DNA of 64,000 nt from Pseudomonas piscis. Its GTDB lineage: Bacteria; Pseudomonadota; Gammaproteobacteria; Pseudomonadales; Pseudomonadaceae. Shown here piece after piece: positions 32,749 to 41,377 of this stretch. A model generated the notes under the pieces. That model saw nothing but the letters and a program-made list of their open reading frames with translations, had not been told where the DNA came from and did not search any database. A program made the position numbers and the translations under genes. Each line of letters starts with the position of its first letter. The first letter of the stretch is position 1. Location: NCBI RefSeq assembly GCF_009380155.1, contig NZ_WHUV01000006.1:124001-188000 (forward strand). The letters are read 5' to 3'.

Positions 32749-35106
32749 TTAGAACGCGACCGACGTCTGCACGTACAGGGTCCGCGGCTCGCCCACGTAC
32801 TTGCCCTTGTTGTTGTCGTCGAAGGAGCGGGTGAAGTACTGGTGGTTGAAGATGTTCTTCACCCCCACCGCCACGTTCAGGTCCGACAGTTGCGGCCCGA
32901 AGTCATAGCCGGCGCGGGTGCTGAACAGCATGTAGCCGGGAATGCGTCCATTGCTGCCGTCGAGGCTTTCGCGGGAGGTGTTGGCGTTGTCGGCGAACTG
33001 GCTGCTCTGGTAGCTGCTGTCGAAGTTGAGCTTCCACGGACCTTCGGTGTAGCTCACCCCCAGGGTGCCCTTGTGCTTGGACGAGAAGGGCACGCGATTG
33101 CCTTTGTTCGGCCCGTCCTCGCGGATGGTGGCGTCGACGTAGGCATAGGTGGCATAGACATTGAACCCGGCCAATGCCGGATCCAGGCCGTCGAGGGCGT
33201 AGTTGATGCTGTTCTCGATGCCCTGGTGCCGCGTTTGCCCACGGGCGATCACCGTATCGTTGGTCTGGTTGCTGTCGTACTGGTTGTCGAAATTGATCAC
33301 GAAGGCGCCCAGCTCGGCGCGCAGGGTGCCATCGTCGTAGCGAGTGCCGATTTCCCAGGTGCGGGCCTTTTCCGGCTTCACCTCACCGCTGGCCACCCGG
33401 TTGGGCATCTGGCTGTACTGCACGCTGCCGAACGAGCCCTCGGTGTTGGCGTAGAGATTCCAGTTTTCGTCGACGTGGTACATCACGTTCAATGCTGGTA
33501 GCGCGGTGTTGTAGTTGCCCTTGTACTTGACGTTGCTGAGGTTGTTGCTTTGCTGCGACTCGATCATTTCGTAGCGGATGCCCGGGGTCAGGGTCCACTT
33601 GCCGATATCGATGCGGTCATCGACGAACAATGCGTGGGCCTCGGTGCCGCCACGGGTGTCGCGGTCGTTGCGGCTGTTGCTGGTGGGCAGCTGCTGGTTG
33701 GCGCTGATGGGCGTGCGGTAGCGCAGCTCGTGCCCGGCTTCGTTGATGTAGCGATAGCCGATCCCCACTTCGTGGCTACTGTTGCCCAGGTCGAAGCCCT
33801 GGGCGAGGCGCGTCTCCAGGCCGCGCACCCAGTATTCCCGGGGCGACAGGGAGAGGAAGCTGCCCTGGTCCAGGTAGCCGCTGCGCAGGGTCTTGGTGAA
33901 GAAACTGTTGACGGTGAATTCGCGGCGATCCTCCTGGTAGCGATAGCCGAGGTTGAACATCGTCCGCCGGCCCCAGAACTTGTCGTAGGGGCGGGTCGAT
34001 TGATAAGGGTTGGCCTTGTAGTCCGCAACGTTGAGGCCGCCGGGCATGTCGGCCTCGCCTTCATAGTATTGGGCCATGGCGTTGAGGCTGTTGGCTTCGT
34101 CGAGCTGGTACTTGCCCTTGAGGATCAGGTCGTCGATCCGCGTGCCGCTGTGTTCGCGCCAATCGCCGCCGCGGGTGCCGGAGTACAGCAGCGCGCCGCC
34201 CAGGCCATTGTCGGCAGTGCCGCCAGCCAGCAGGTTGGCGCTGGTCTTGAAACCGTCATGGCTGGAGGAGGGGCTGGTCTCGGTCTGGAAGCCGCCCTTG
34301 AAGGTCGGCGTCTCGGGAATCGCCCGGGTCACGAAGTTGACGATGCCGCCGACGTTCTGCGGGCCGTAGCGCACGGCACCGCCGCCACGCACCACGTCCA
34401 CGGCGTCCATGTTGCCCATGCTGATGGGTGCGAACGACAGCTGGGGCTGGCCATAAGGGGCGAACGGCACCGGGATGCCATCCATCAGCACCGTGGAGCG
34501 CGAAGCCAGGCGTGGGTTGAGCCCGCGGATGCCGAAGTTCAGCGCCATGTCATGGCTGCCGGTGCCGTTGTTGTCCGGTGCGTTGACCCCGGGAATCCGG
34601 TTGAGCACGTCCCGCGCCTGGGTGGCGCCCTGGCGCTCGAACTCTTCACGGCGGATCACGTCCCGCGCCCCGGCATGCTCGAAGACATCGACCTGGCGGG
34701 CATCGCCCAGCCAATCGCCGACCACGCTGGAAGCACCCAGTTGCAGGGTGGCTGCTGCCCCGGGTGTTGCCGGTTGCAGGCTGAAGGCATTGCCGCCCTC
34801 GGCCCGGGCTTGCAGGCCAGTACCCTGCAGGAGGATCTGCAAGGCCTGTTCGGTGCTGTATTGCCCATCCAGGCCGTGGCTCTGCACACCACTGGTGAGT
34901 TGCGAGCCGAAGGAAATCAGCACGCCTGCTTCACGGCCGAACTGGTTCAGCGCGCTTTCCAGGGACATCGGGGCGATGTGGTAGGACTTGCCCGCCACCT
35001 CGGCGGCCTGGAGCTGGGACAGGCTGGCCAGGCCCAGGCTGGCCCCCAGCAGCAGGTGACGCAGTGAGCGGGCCAGGGGCGTGGGGCGAGAGGGTTGCTG
35101 AGTCAT
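32749..35106 (-). CDS. fecA: TonB-dependent Fe(III)-dicitrate receptor
   Basis: A 785-residue outer-membrane receptor. After a signal peptide (ending SQLQA-AEV) comes an STN signalling domain (residues ~40-110), then the plug and a 22-strand barrel ending with a C-terminal Phe. The plug matches E. coli FecA very closely: VVGDWLGDAR, DVFEHAGARDVIRREEF, LNRIPGVNAPDNNGTGSHD, SRSTVLMDGIPVPFAPYGQP. The STN domain passes the ligand signal to FecR. ATG 35106 is preceded by AGGATCG. Downstream of fecR and fecI on the same strand. Confidence 0.97.
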   Translation of the reverse strand: MTQQPSRPTPLARSLRHLLLGASLGLASLSQLQAAEVAGKSYHIAPMSLESALNQFGREAGVLISFGSQLTSGVQSHGLDGQYSTEQALQILLQGTGLQARAEGGNAFSLQPATPGAAATLQLGASSVVGDWLGDARQVDVFEHAGARDVIRREEFERQGATQARDVLNRIPGVNAPDNNGTGSHDMALNFGIRGLNPRLASRSTVLMDGIPVPFAPYGQPQLSFAPISMGNMDAVDVVRGGGAVRYGPQNVGGIVNFVTRAIPETPTFKGGFQTETSPSSSHDGFKTSANLLAGGTADNGLGGALLYSGTRGGDWREHSGTRIDDLILKGKYQLDEANSLNAMAQYYEGEADMPGGLNVADYKANPYQSTRPYDKFWGRRTMFNLGYRYQEDRREFTVNSFFTKTLRSGYLDQGSFLSLSPREYWVRGLETRLAQGFDLGNSSHEVGIGYRYINEAGHELRYRTPISANQQLPTSNSRNDRDTRGGTEAHALFVDDRIDIGKWTLTPGIRYEMIESQQSNNLSNVKYKGNYNTALPALNVMYHVDENWNLYANTEGSFGSVQYSQMPNRVASGEVKPEKARTWEIGTRYDDGTLRAELGAFVINFDNQYDSNQTNDTVIARGQTRHQGIENSINYALDGLDPALAGFNVYATYAYVDATIREDGPNKGNRVPFSSKHKGTLGVSYTEGPWKLNFDSSYQSSQFADNANTSRESLDGSNGRIPGYMLFSTRAGYDFGPQLSDLNVAVGVKNIFNHQYFTRSFDDNNKGKYVGEPRTLYVQTSVAF

Positions 35107-35225
35107 CGATGGCGATCCTGAGAAGGAAGAATCAAGGTGGCTTTCCCTTCTTGTCACCCGAGCCTGGCAAAACGGCTCATGTCTCATCAAAAAAATGTTC
35201 CAGTGGTGTACAGACGGGTTGTCTA

Positions 35226-35336
35226 TCGCTTCGTGTAGCCGCTGCCGCAGGCTGCGCACGGTTGGGCACGAGCCGCTGGATCTGGCGGCCGCTGCGCGCC
35301 TGTGTGCTACCTCGTCGGGGCTCGACAGCGGCTACA
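35226..35336. repeat. Dispersed palindromic repeat (copy 1, between fecR and fecA)
   Basis: The 32-nt stretch at 35226-35257 is identical to 47054-47085. Its TGTAGCCGCTG (35234-35244) is mirrored by CAGCGGCTACA (35326-35336), so about 100 bp is bounded by 11-bp perfect inverted repeats. Non-coding and between genes, it looks like a REP/BIME-type genus repeat. Confidence 0.7.
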
Positions 35337-35340
35337 GGGG

Positions 35341-36306
35341 TCAGGCGCGAGCCTCGACGTTGACCCAGTAACGGGTGAAGCGGCGCACCCGGACTGGCAG
35401 GCTGACCTGCAACAGGTCGAGGATCCGTTCGCTGTCATCCAGGGGGTAGCTGCCGGAAATCAGCAGGTCCGCCACTTGGGCATCGCAGTGCAAGCGGCCC
35501 CGGCGATAACGTCCCAGCTCGTCGAGGAAGTCCGCCAGGCGCATGTGGGCCGCCACCAGCATGCCCTCGCTCCAGGCGCCGCTGCCGGCCTCCAGGGCGC
35601 GGGGAGCGTCCCAGCCGTCGCGGCGAAAGTCCAGCTGCTGCCCGGCCGCTACCTGGGGAGGCGCGGCGCTGTAGGTCCCGGGCTCCACACGGGCGGCGCC
35701 GGCATACACCGCCAGTTGGCTGTGGCCGCTGAACTGGCGCAGGTTCAAGCGTGCGGCGCTGGTCTTCACCAGGCCCTCGGCGCTTTGCACCACCAGTGGC
35801 CGTGGGTCCTTGCCGGCGCTGAGCATGATTTCGCCTTCCAGCAGGCGGATCAGCCGTTGCTGGCTGTCGAAGCGCACATCCACCGCGCTGCTGGTGTTGA
35901 GCTGCAACTGGCTGCCGTCGCTAAGCTGCAGCTTGCGCCGCTGGCCCCGGGCGCTGCTGTAGTCCGCCAGCAACGGCGGTAGCGGGTTGTGCTCGCGCAG
36001 GTTCCAGGCCGCCGCGGAACCGACCCCCAGGACCAGCAGCAGCTTGAGAGCCTGGCGCCGGCCGCTGGACCTCGGGGCATTCAAGGCGGCATGGGCCAGG
36101 GGCGAGGGCAAGCCGCGCAAACGCTGGTTGACCCGCAGGATATGGGCCCATGCCCGCTGATGTTCGCTGTGGGCGTCGTGCCACTGCTGCCAGGCCTGCT
36201 GCTGGCGCGGATCCAACGGGCCGTCCTGCATCTCGATCAACCAGTGCACCGCCTGCTCGGCGACCTGGTTGCTGAACTCAGCTTGGGCATTGAGGTGGGG
36301 ATTCAT
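35341..36306 (-). CDS. fecR: FecR-family anti-sigma / sensor protein
   Basis: A 321-residue protein. The N-terminal cytoplasmic region (AVHWLIEMQDGPLDPRQQQA, HQRAWAHI) is the DUF4880 sigma-binding part. One membrane helix (LKLLLVLGVGSAAAW, ~residue 85-100) leads to a periplasmic FecR domain and an STN-like C-terminal domain that meets the receptor. It starts 9 bp after the fecI stop. It is the regulator of FecI in response to ferric citrate bound by FecA. Confidence 0.93.
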   Translation of the reverse strand: MNPHLNAQAEFSNQVAEQAVHWLIEMQDGPLDPRQQQAWQQWHDAHSEHQRAWAHILRVNQRLRGLPSPLAHAALNAPRSSGRRQALKLLLVLGVGSAAAWNLREHNPLPPLLADYSSARGQRRKLQLSDGSQLQLNTSSAVDVRFDSQQRLIRLLEGEIMLSAGKDPRPLVVQSAEGLVKTSAARLNLRQFSGHSQLAVYAGAARVEPGTYSAAPPQVAAGQQLDFRRDGWDAPRALEAGSGAWSEGMLVAAHMRLADFLDELGRYRRGRLHCDAQVADLLISGSYPLDDSERILDLLQVSLPVRVRRFTRYWVNVEARA

Positions 36307-36314
36307 CGGCGCTC

Positions 36315-36803
36315 TCAAAGGGCGAAGTAGCAGCGCATGGCCGCCTTGTTCAGGTGGCGCTTGACCGTGGCGATGGAAATACCCAGCTCGCGGCCGATCT
36401 CGGCGTAGCCCAGGCCATCCAGTTGGCACAGCAGGAACGCACGCTTGACCTGGGGTGGCAGGCCATCGAGCAGGCTGTCCAGCTCCTGCAGGGTCTGCAG
36501 GATGATCGCCCGTTCTTCTTCCGAAGGCGCGACCTGCTCGGGCAACTGCGCCAGGGCTTCCAGATAGGCGCGCTCCAGGTCCTGGCGCCGGTAGTGATTG
36601 CACAGCACGCGCTTGGCGATGGTGGTGAGGAAGGCCCGGGGTTCGACGAGGAGCGGGGCTTCCCGGGCGCCCAGCACCCGGATGAAAGTGTCCTGGGTCA
36701 GGTCGGCGGCACTGTCGGGGCAGCCGAGGCGGCGCCGCAACCAGGTGTTCAACCAACTGTGATGGGCCAGGTAGAGACCTTCGACGGTAGCGGAATGGGA
36801 CAA
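36315..36803 (-). CDS. fecI: ECF sigma factor, FecI type
   Basis: A 162-residue sigma factor with sigma-2 (LTQDTFIRVLGAREAPLLVE, PRAFLTTIAKRVLCNHYRRQ) and sigma-4 (LPPQVKRAFLLCQLDGLGYA then EIGRELGISIATVKRHLNKA). It directs transcription of fecA. TTG 36803 is chosen because GGAG is 8 bp upstream and MSHSATVEGLYL fits FecI proteins; an ATG at 36833 has no ribosome site. A Fur-box-like sequence lies about 130 bp upstream. Confidence 0.93.
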   Translation of the reverse strand: MSHSATVEGLYLAHHSWLNTWLRRRLGCPDSAADLTQDTFIRVLGAREAPLLVEPRAFLTTIAKRVLCNHYRRQDLERAYLEALAQLPEQVAPSEEERAIILQTLQELDSLLDGLPPQVKRAFLLCQLDGLGYAEIGRELGISIATVKRHLNKAAMRCYFAL

Positions 36804-36934
36804 GCCGGACGCTCCTGCACTGACAAGACGCATAAGGTAACGAGAATTGTTCGCATTGTAGTGGGGCGATATGAGCTTCGGCAATTGGCGCGGATGGACG
36901 GGCAGGGCGATGACTCTCAGTGCTTTTTGCGTAT

Positions 36935-36953
36935 GAGAATATTTATCATTAAT
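36935..36953. promoter_or_regulatory. Fur-box-like sequence
   Basis: GAGAATATTTATCATTAAT matches the 19-bp Fur consensus (GATAATGATAATCATTATC) at 13 of 19 positions. It lies between divergent fecI and the DUF3649 gene, both of which belong to iron-uptake systems, so iron repression in both directions is likely. Confidence 0.7.
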
Positions 36954-37014
36954 ATTGTCCGCCTTCTGTGCCCGGGCATGCGCCCCGGGCTTTCTTTTGC
37001 TGCAAGGTCCGAAC

Positions 37015-37320
37015 ATGAAAAGCAAGGCCGGCGGAATTCCCGCTTCCTATCGTCTGGCAGTGGCATCAAGGGTCTGCGCCGCGGTCCTGGGCGGCTACCT
37101 GCTGGCGGCGCTGGCCTGCGCCTGCCTGACCTTGCTGCTGCCGTTGTCCAAGGTCGACGCGGTGCTCAGCGCGATGATGAGTTCGTTCCTGTTCTACCTG
37201 CTGGCGGTGATCTGGTGCTTCGCCTGCCGCAGCGCCTGGCATGCCTGGTTCGGCTTGCTCCTGCCTTGCCTGGTGCTGGCGTTGGTGGCTGGCAGCGCCT
37301 ATTGGGCGGCCCTGCCATGA
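37015..37320 (+). CDS. DUF3649 iron-uptake membrane protein
   Basis: A 101-residue protein with three membrane segments (VCAAVLGGYLLAALACACLT, SSFLFYLLAVIWCFACRS, FGLLLPCLVLALVAGSAYW). It matches DUF3649 proteins that precede PepSY proteins in pseudomonad siderophore loci. ATG 37015 has AAGG 8 bp upstream; no longer start is needed. The stop overlaps the next gene (ATGA). Confidence 0.82.
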   Translation: MKSKAGGIPASYRLAVASRVCAAVLGGYLLAALACACLTLLLPLSKVDAVLSAMMSSFLFYLLAVIWCFACRSAWHAWFGLLLPCLVLALVAGSAYWAALP

Positions 37321-38894
37321 AAGAGGGTTTGCGCCAATCCATGGCCTGGTTGCACACCTGGAGCGGATTGCTGTTCGGCTGGCTGCTGTTCGCCATCTTC
37401 CTCACCGGGACCCTGTCCTATTTCAAGCACGAGATCAGCCACTGGATGCAGCCCGAGATCCCGGCCCGGGCCCTGGACGCCGAGGCCAGCCTGGGCCTGG
37501 CCCAGCGCTACCTGGAGCAGCATGGCCAGGGCGCGCAACGCTGGTTCATCGGCCTGCCCGACGCCCGTGAGCCGGCCCTGTCGGTGGCCTGGCAGGCACC
37601 GGGCAAACCCGGCGAGCGCGGCGACTTCAGCGAGAAGCTGCTGGACCCGGCCACGGGCAGCGAGCTGCATGCGCGAGATACCCGGGGTGGCGAGTTCTTC
37701 TATCGCTTCCACTTCCAATTGCAGATGCCCTATCCGTGGGGTCGCTGGCTATCGACCATGGCGGCCATGGTGATGCTGGTGGCGCTGGTCAGCGGGATCA
37801 TCATCCACAAGAAGATCTTCAAGGACTTCTTCACCTTCCGCCCGCGCAAGGGCCAGCGCACCTGGCTCGACGGGCACAACGCATTGGGCGTGCTGGTGCT
37901 GCCGTTCCACCTGATGATCACCTACAGCAGCCTGGTGATCTTCATGTCCATGGTCATGCCGGCGGGCGTCTTGATCGCCTACAAGGGCGACAACAATGCC
38001 TTTTTCCAGGACCTGCAACCGGCAGCCCGCAACACCCCGGCTGCCGGTGAGCCAGCGCCGCTGGCGCCCTTGCAACCGATGCTCAGGCAAGCCTTGCAGC
38101 ACTGGTCGGGTGGGCGTGCGCAGCGGGTGGTAGTGAACAATCCCGGGGATGCGAACGCCTCGGTGCAGGTCATGCGCCATGGGGCCGACCAGGTGGCCCG
38201 CAACTTCGGCAGTGCGCTGGCGTTCAACGGCGTCACCGGCCAGCCCTTGTCGGAAAGTCCCGGGCAGTCTCTGCCCAAGGCCATCGGCGGCAGCTTCTAT
38301 GGGCTGCACATGGGGGTGTTCGCCGGGCCGGTGCTGCGCTGGTTGTACTTCATCTGTGGCCTGGCCAGCACCGCGATGATCGGCACCGGGCTGGTGATCT
38401 GGCTCGGCAAGCGCCAACTCAAGCACGCCAAGAGCCCGGTCATGCCCTTCGAGCTGCGCCTGGTGGAGGTGCTGAACATCGCCAGCATGTCCGGGCTGGT
38501 GCTGGCGGTGGCGGCGTTCTTCTGGGCCAACCGCCTGCTGCCGGCCGGCTTCGCCGAGCGTGCCGACTGGGAGGTCAACAGCTTCTTCAGCGCCTGGGGC
38601 CTGGGCCTGTTGCATGCGGCATTGCGTCGTGGGCGCCGGGCCTGGATCGAGCAGTTGGCGCTGGCGGCCTTGTTGCTGGCCGGCATTCCGCTGCTCGATG
38701 CCTTGACCGCGCCGAACCTGGCCGATGGTTTCCTCAGTCGTGGGGACTGGACCCGGGCCGGCTTCGACCTGGCTTGCCTGGCCAGTGGCCTGTTCCTGGC
38801 CTGGGCCGCGTACAAGATGCAACGCGCCGCCCGGGCTCCTGTCGCCAACCAGTCCCGGGCCCGCTCTCGGGCCGCTGAAACCGAGGTGGATTGA
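37317..38894 (+). CDS. PepSY-domain membrane protein (siderophore/iron reductase-like)
   Basis: A 525-residue protein with membrane helices near residues 12-33, 143-163, 190-215, 338-362 and several more at the C-terminus, with PepSY-type periplasmic loops between. WLHTWSGLLFGWLLFAIFLT at the N-terminus and GLHMGVFAGPVLRWLYFICG later are the PepSY_TM signature; the conserved His residues (LHTW, HKKIF, DGHNALG, GLHMG) may ligate haem. Related proteins reduce ferric siderophores at the inner membrane. Overlaps DUF3649 by 4 bp and abuts DUF3325. Confidence 0.87.
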   Translation: MKEGLRQSMAWLHTWSGLLFGWLLFAIFLTGTLSYFKHEISHWMQPEIPARALDAEASLGLAQRYLEQHGQGAQRWFIGLPDAREPALSVAWQAPGKPGERGDFSEKLLDPATGSELHARDTRGGEFFYRFHFQLQMPYPWGRWLSTMAAMVMLVALVSGIIIHKKIFKDFFTFRPRKGQRTWLDGHNALGVLVLPFHLMITYSSLVIFMSMVMPAGVLIAYKGDNNAFFQDLQPAARNTPAAGEPAPLAPLQPMLRQALQHWSGGRAQRVVVNNPGDANASVQVMRHGADQVARNFGSALAFNGVTGQPLSESPGQSLPKAIGGSFYGLHMGVFAGPVLRWLYFICGLASTAMIGTGLVIWLGKRQLKHAKSPVMPFELRLVEVLNIASMSGLVLAVAAFFWANRLLPAGFAERADWEVNSFFSAWGLGLLHAALRRGRRAWIEQLALAALLLAGIPLLDALTAPNLADGFLSRGDWTRAGFDLACLASGLFLAWAAYKMQRAARAPVANQSRARSRAAETEVD

Positions 38895-39221
38895 ATGCTC
38901 CTGGCCCTGTTGCTCTGTTATGCCGGCTTCACCGGTTTGTGCCTGTCCCTGGATCGGCACCACGGTGAGGTGCTGGGCAGCAAGCCCAGCGCCCGCCGTC
39001 GCCAGGGCCTGCGCCTGGGCGGCTGGCTGCTGCTGGGGCTGTCGCTGGTGGCCGCAGTGCAAGACACCGGCTGGAGCCTGGGGCTGGTGCAGTGGTGCGC
39101 GGTGTTGATGTGCAGCGCCTTGCTGCTGGTCTGGCTGCTGCCGTACCGCCCGCGCCTGGTGCTGTCCATGGCGGGCGCGAGCCTGTTGGCCAGTCCGCTG
39201 GCGGCCCTGGCCCAATTCTGA
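38895..39221 (+). CDS. DUF3325 membrane protein
   Basis: A 108-residue protein with three membrane segments and the family's N-terminal LLCYAGFTGLCLSLDRHHGE. It follows the PepSY gene with no gap (TGA then ATG). DUF3325, DUF3649 and PepSY genes travel together in iron-uptake loci; the biochemical role of DUF3325 is unknown. Confidence 0.82.
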   Translation: MLLALLLCYAGFTGLCLSLDRHHGEVLGSKPSARRRQGLRLGGWLLLGLSLVAAVQDTGWSLGLVQWCAVLMCSALLLVWLLPYRPRLVLSMAGASLLASPLAALAQF

Positions 39222-39235
39222 GTGCTGCGCCTGCG

Positions 39236-39811
39236 ATGAATATCCTGCCGCCGGAACCCACAGAGCTGGATCGCTCCGACCCGCAGGGCACTCGTGCGCA
39301 TTTTCTCCAGGTGTTCCTGTCCCAGCGGGCGCAGATGGAGGCCCTGGTCAGTCGCCGGGTCGGTTGCCGGGCCACCGCTGCGGACCTGGTGCAAGAGTTG
39401 TTCCTGCGCTTCTGGCGCCGGCCCCTGGTCCAGGTCGAGGAACTGAGCACCTACCTGCTGCGCTGCGCCGGCAATATCGCCATCGACCACCTGCGTAGCG
39501 AAGGAGCGCGAGTCCGGGTCAGCGCCGGCTGGGTGCCGGAGCAGCAAGACCAGCACGCTCTCGAGCCCCAGGCCGTGCTGGAGGCCGGTAACGATCTGCG
39601 CCATGTGGAGGCGGCCTTGCGCGGCCTGCCCCAGCGTACCCGGCAGATCTTCCTGCTCAATCGTATCCATGGGCGCAAGTACGCCGAGATCGCCAAGGCG
39701 ATGGACCTGTCCCAAAGCGCCGTGGAAAAACATATGATGCGCGCCCTCGAAGCCTGCAAGGCCAGCCTGCGGGAGCCCTCGACCACGCGTACGCCAAGGA
39801 ATGCCCCGTGA
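39236..39811 (+). CDS. ECF sigma factor (iron-starvation type)
   Basis: A 191-residue sigma factor: sigma-2 at residues ~25-90 (ADLVQELFLRFWRRPLVQVE, YLLRCAGNIAIDHLRSE) and sigma-4 at ~125-180 (LPQRTRQIFLLNRIHGRKYA then EIAKAMDLSQSAVEKHMMRA). It follows DUF3325 by 14 bp and overlaps a FecR-like gene by 4 bp. It likely drives the STN-bearing receptor gene at 47258 or a receptor elsewhere. Confidence 0.9.
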   Translation: MNILPPEPTELDRSDPQGTRAHFLQVFLSQRAQMEALVSRRVGCRATAADLVQELFLRFWRRPLVQVEELSTYLLRCAGNIAIDHLRSEGARVRVSAGWVPEQQDQHALEPQAVLEAGNDLRHVEAALRGLPQRTRQIFLLNRIHGRKYAEIAKAMDLSQSAVEKHMMRALEACKASLREPSTTRTPRNAP

Positions 39812-40797
39812 ACCAGCGCTCCACCGTCACCCCGACGCCCGCTCAGGAACAGGCCGCCCTGGCCTGGCTGAGCCTGCTCCACGACCAGCCCAGCAGTGGC
39901 GACCAGGCGACTTTCAGCCAATGGCTGCAAGCCGACCCGGCCCATGTCGAAGCCTATGCCCAGGTCCAGGTGCTATGGGAGTTGAGCGAGCAGCCGGCGC
40001 GGACCCTGGCCGCCGAAGAGGACCAGGCCCTGCAAGGCTTGCTGCGGCAGATGGACGGGGCCAGGGGGCGGGCCCGGCGCCGCTGGTCGGTGGGCCTGGC
40101 GCTGGCTGCCAGCTTGTTGCTGGCCGTGACCCTGGGCGCCGGGTGGCAGCCGGGGCGCTGGGTCGACGACCTGGGCGCCGACTACGTGTCGGCCCCGGGC
40201 CAGGTGCGCACCGTGACCCTGGCCGATGCCAGCCAAGTGACCCTGGACGCCGACAGCGCCATCGCCGTGGACTTCAGCCATGGCCAGCGGCACGTCCAAC
40301 TGCGCCGTGGCGCCGCGTTCTTCCAGGTCAGTCATACCGGCGAGTCTTTCGTGGTGAGCGCCGAGCAAGGCGAGGCCCGGGTCCTGGGCACCCAGTTCGA
40401 AGTGCGCCTGCAACCCCAGGGCGCCCAGGTCACGGTGCTGTCCGGGCGGGTCGGGGTCACGCCGGCCGAGGGCGCGCCCCAGCAAGTGCTTGGCGCCGGC
40501 CAGCAAGTGGCCTATGGCCAGGGCCAGGCCGCGCCGTTGCATGGGACCGACAGCGAAGCGCAACTGGCCTGGCGCCAGGGTTGGCTGAACTACTACCACG
40601 CACCATTGGCCGAGGTGGTCGCGGACCTGCGGCGTTATTTCCCGGGGCGCATCCTGTTGCTCGACTCGCAATTGGCCCAGCGCCGAGTCAGCGGCAGCTT
40701 CTCCAGCAAGGACCCGCAAGCGGTCCTCGACTCCCTGCAGGCAGTGCTGGGTTTTCGCCAGCACAAGATGTTCGGCAGGCTGCTCGTCCTGCGCTGA
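39808..40797 (+). CDS. FecR-family anti-sigma / sensor protein
   Basis: A 329-residue protein: DUF4880 N-terminus (EQAALAWLSLLHDQPSSGDQ), one membrane helix (WSVGLALAASLLLAVTLGAG, ~residue 92-111), periplasmic FecR domain (RTVTLADASQVTLDADSAIA, VLGTQFEVRL) and an STN-like C-terminal domain. GTG start overlaps the sigma stop, with AAGGA 7 bp upstream. It controls the sigma factor encoded just before it. Confidence 0.92.
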   Translation: MNQRSTVTPTPAQEQAALAWLSLLHDQPSSGDQATFSQWLQADPAHVEAYAQVQVLWELSEQPARTLAAEEDQALQGLLRQMDGARGRARRRWSVGLALAASLLLAVTLGAGWQPGRWVDDLGADYVSAPGQVRTVTLADASQVTLDADSAIAVDFSHGQRHVQLRRGAAFFQVSHTGESFVVSAEQGEARVLGTQFEVRLQPQGAQVTVLSGRVGVTPAEGAPQQVLGAGQQVAYGQGQAAPLHGTDSEAQLAWRQGWLNYYHAPLAEVVADLRRYFPGRILLLDSQLAQRRVSGSFSSKDPQAVLDSLQAVLGFRQHKMFGRLLVLR

Positions 40798-40965
40798 GAA
40801 GCCTGTTCCAGAGCTCCCGAACATTCATCGATATCACTTCGTTCTGTCACTAAACCGTTACACGAGGCGCGGATGATCTGCGCATTCCTGAGCACATGGT
40901 CAGGATCGGAGAGGGTTGTGATTCAGCTCTCGTAGGGGAGGGATGGCTGAAGCAGGAGCAAGTCG

Positions 40966-41373
40966 ATGCGCAGCTGGGATGTAGCTAAAAAGAAAAAAGC
41001 CCATATCGAAATCATCCCGATGATCGATGTGATGATGTTTCTCTTGGTGTTCTTCGTACTCATCAGTCTCAACGTGATCCCGGCCGTGGGGATCAAGACG
41101 CAGTTGCCGGTCGCCAGTACCGCGCAACAGTTGAAACCGCAAAACAAGGCGGTCATCACCCTGGGCCTGCAGGAGCGCCTGCAACTCGATGGCCAGGACC
41201 TGGATGAAGGTGCCCTGCTGGCGCAACTCAAGATGCTCAATACCGGCAGCGAAAAGCTGGTGATCATCATCAACAGCGACCAGGGCGTGGAGGTCAAGCG
41301 CCTGGTAGCGGTGATGGACCTGCTCAAGGGCAATGGTTTCTCGTCCGTCTCCATCGCCACGCGCAAGTCCTGA
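40966..41373 (+). CDS. exbD: ExbD/TolR-family proton-channel protein
   Basis: A 135-residue protein with a short cytoplasmic N-terminus, one membrane helix holding the essential Asp (Asp21 in IPMIDVMMFLLVFFVL) and a periplasmic domain ending SSVSIATRKS. It powers TonB with ExbB. AGGAG precedes the ATG. Odd point: exbB is not next to it but lies 3 kb downstream after the receptor gene. Confidence 0.93.
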   Translation: MRSWDVAKKKKAHIEIIPMIDVMMFLLVFFVLISLNVIPAVGIKTQLPVASTAQQLKPQNKAVITLGLQERLQLDGQDLDEGALLAQLKMLNTGSEKLVIIINSDQGVEVKRLVAVMDLLKGNGFSSVSIATRKS

Positions 41374-41377
41374 CGCC

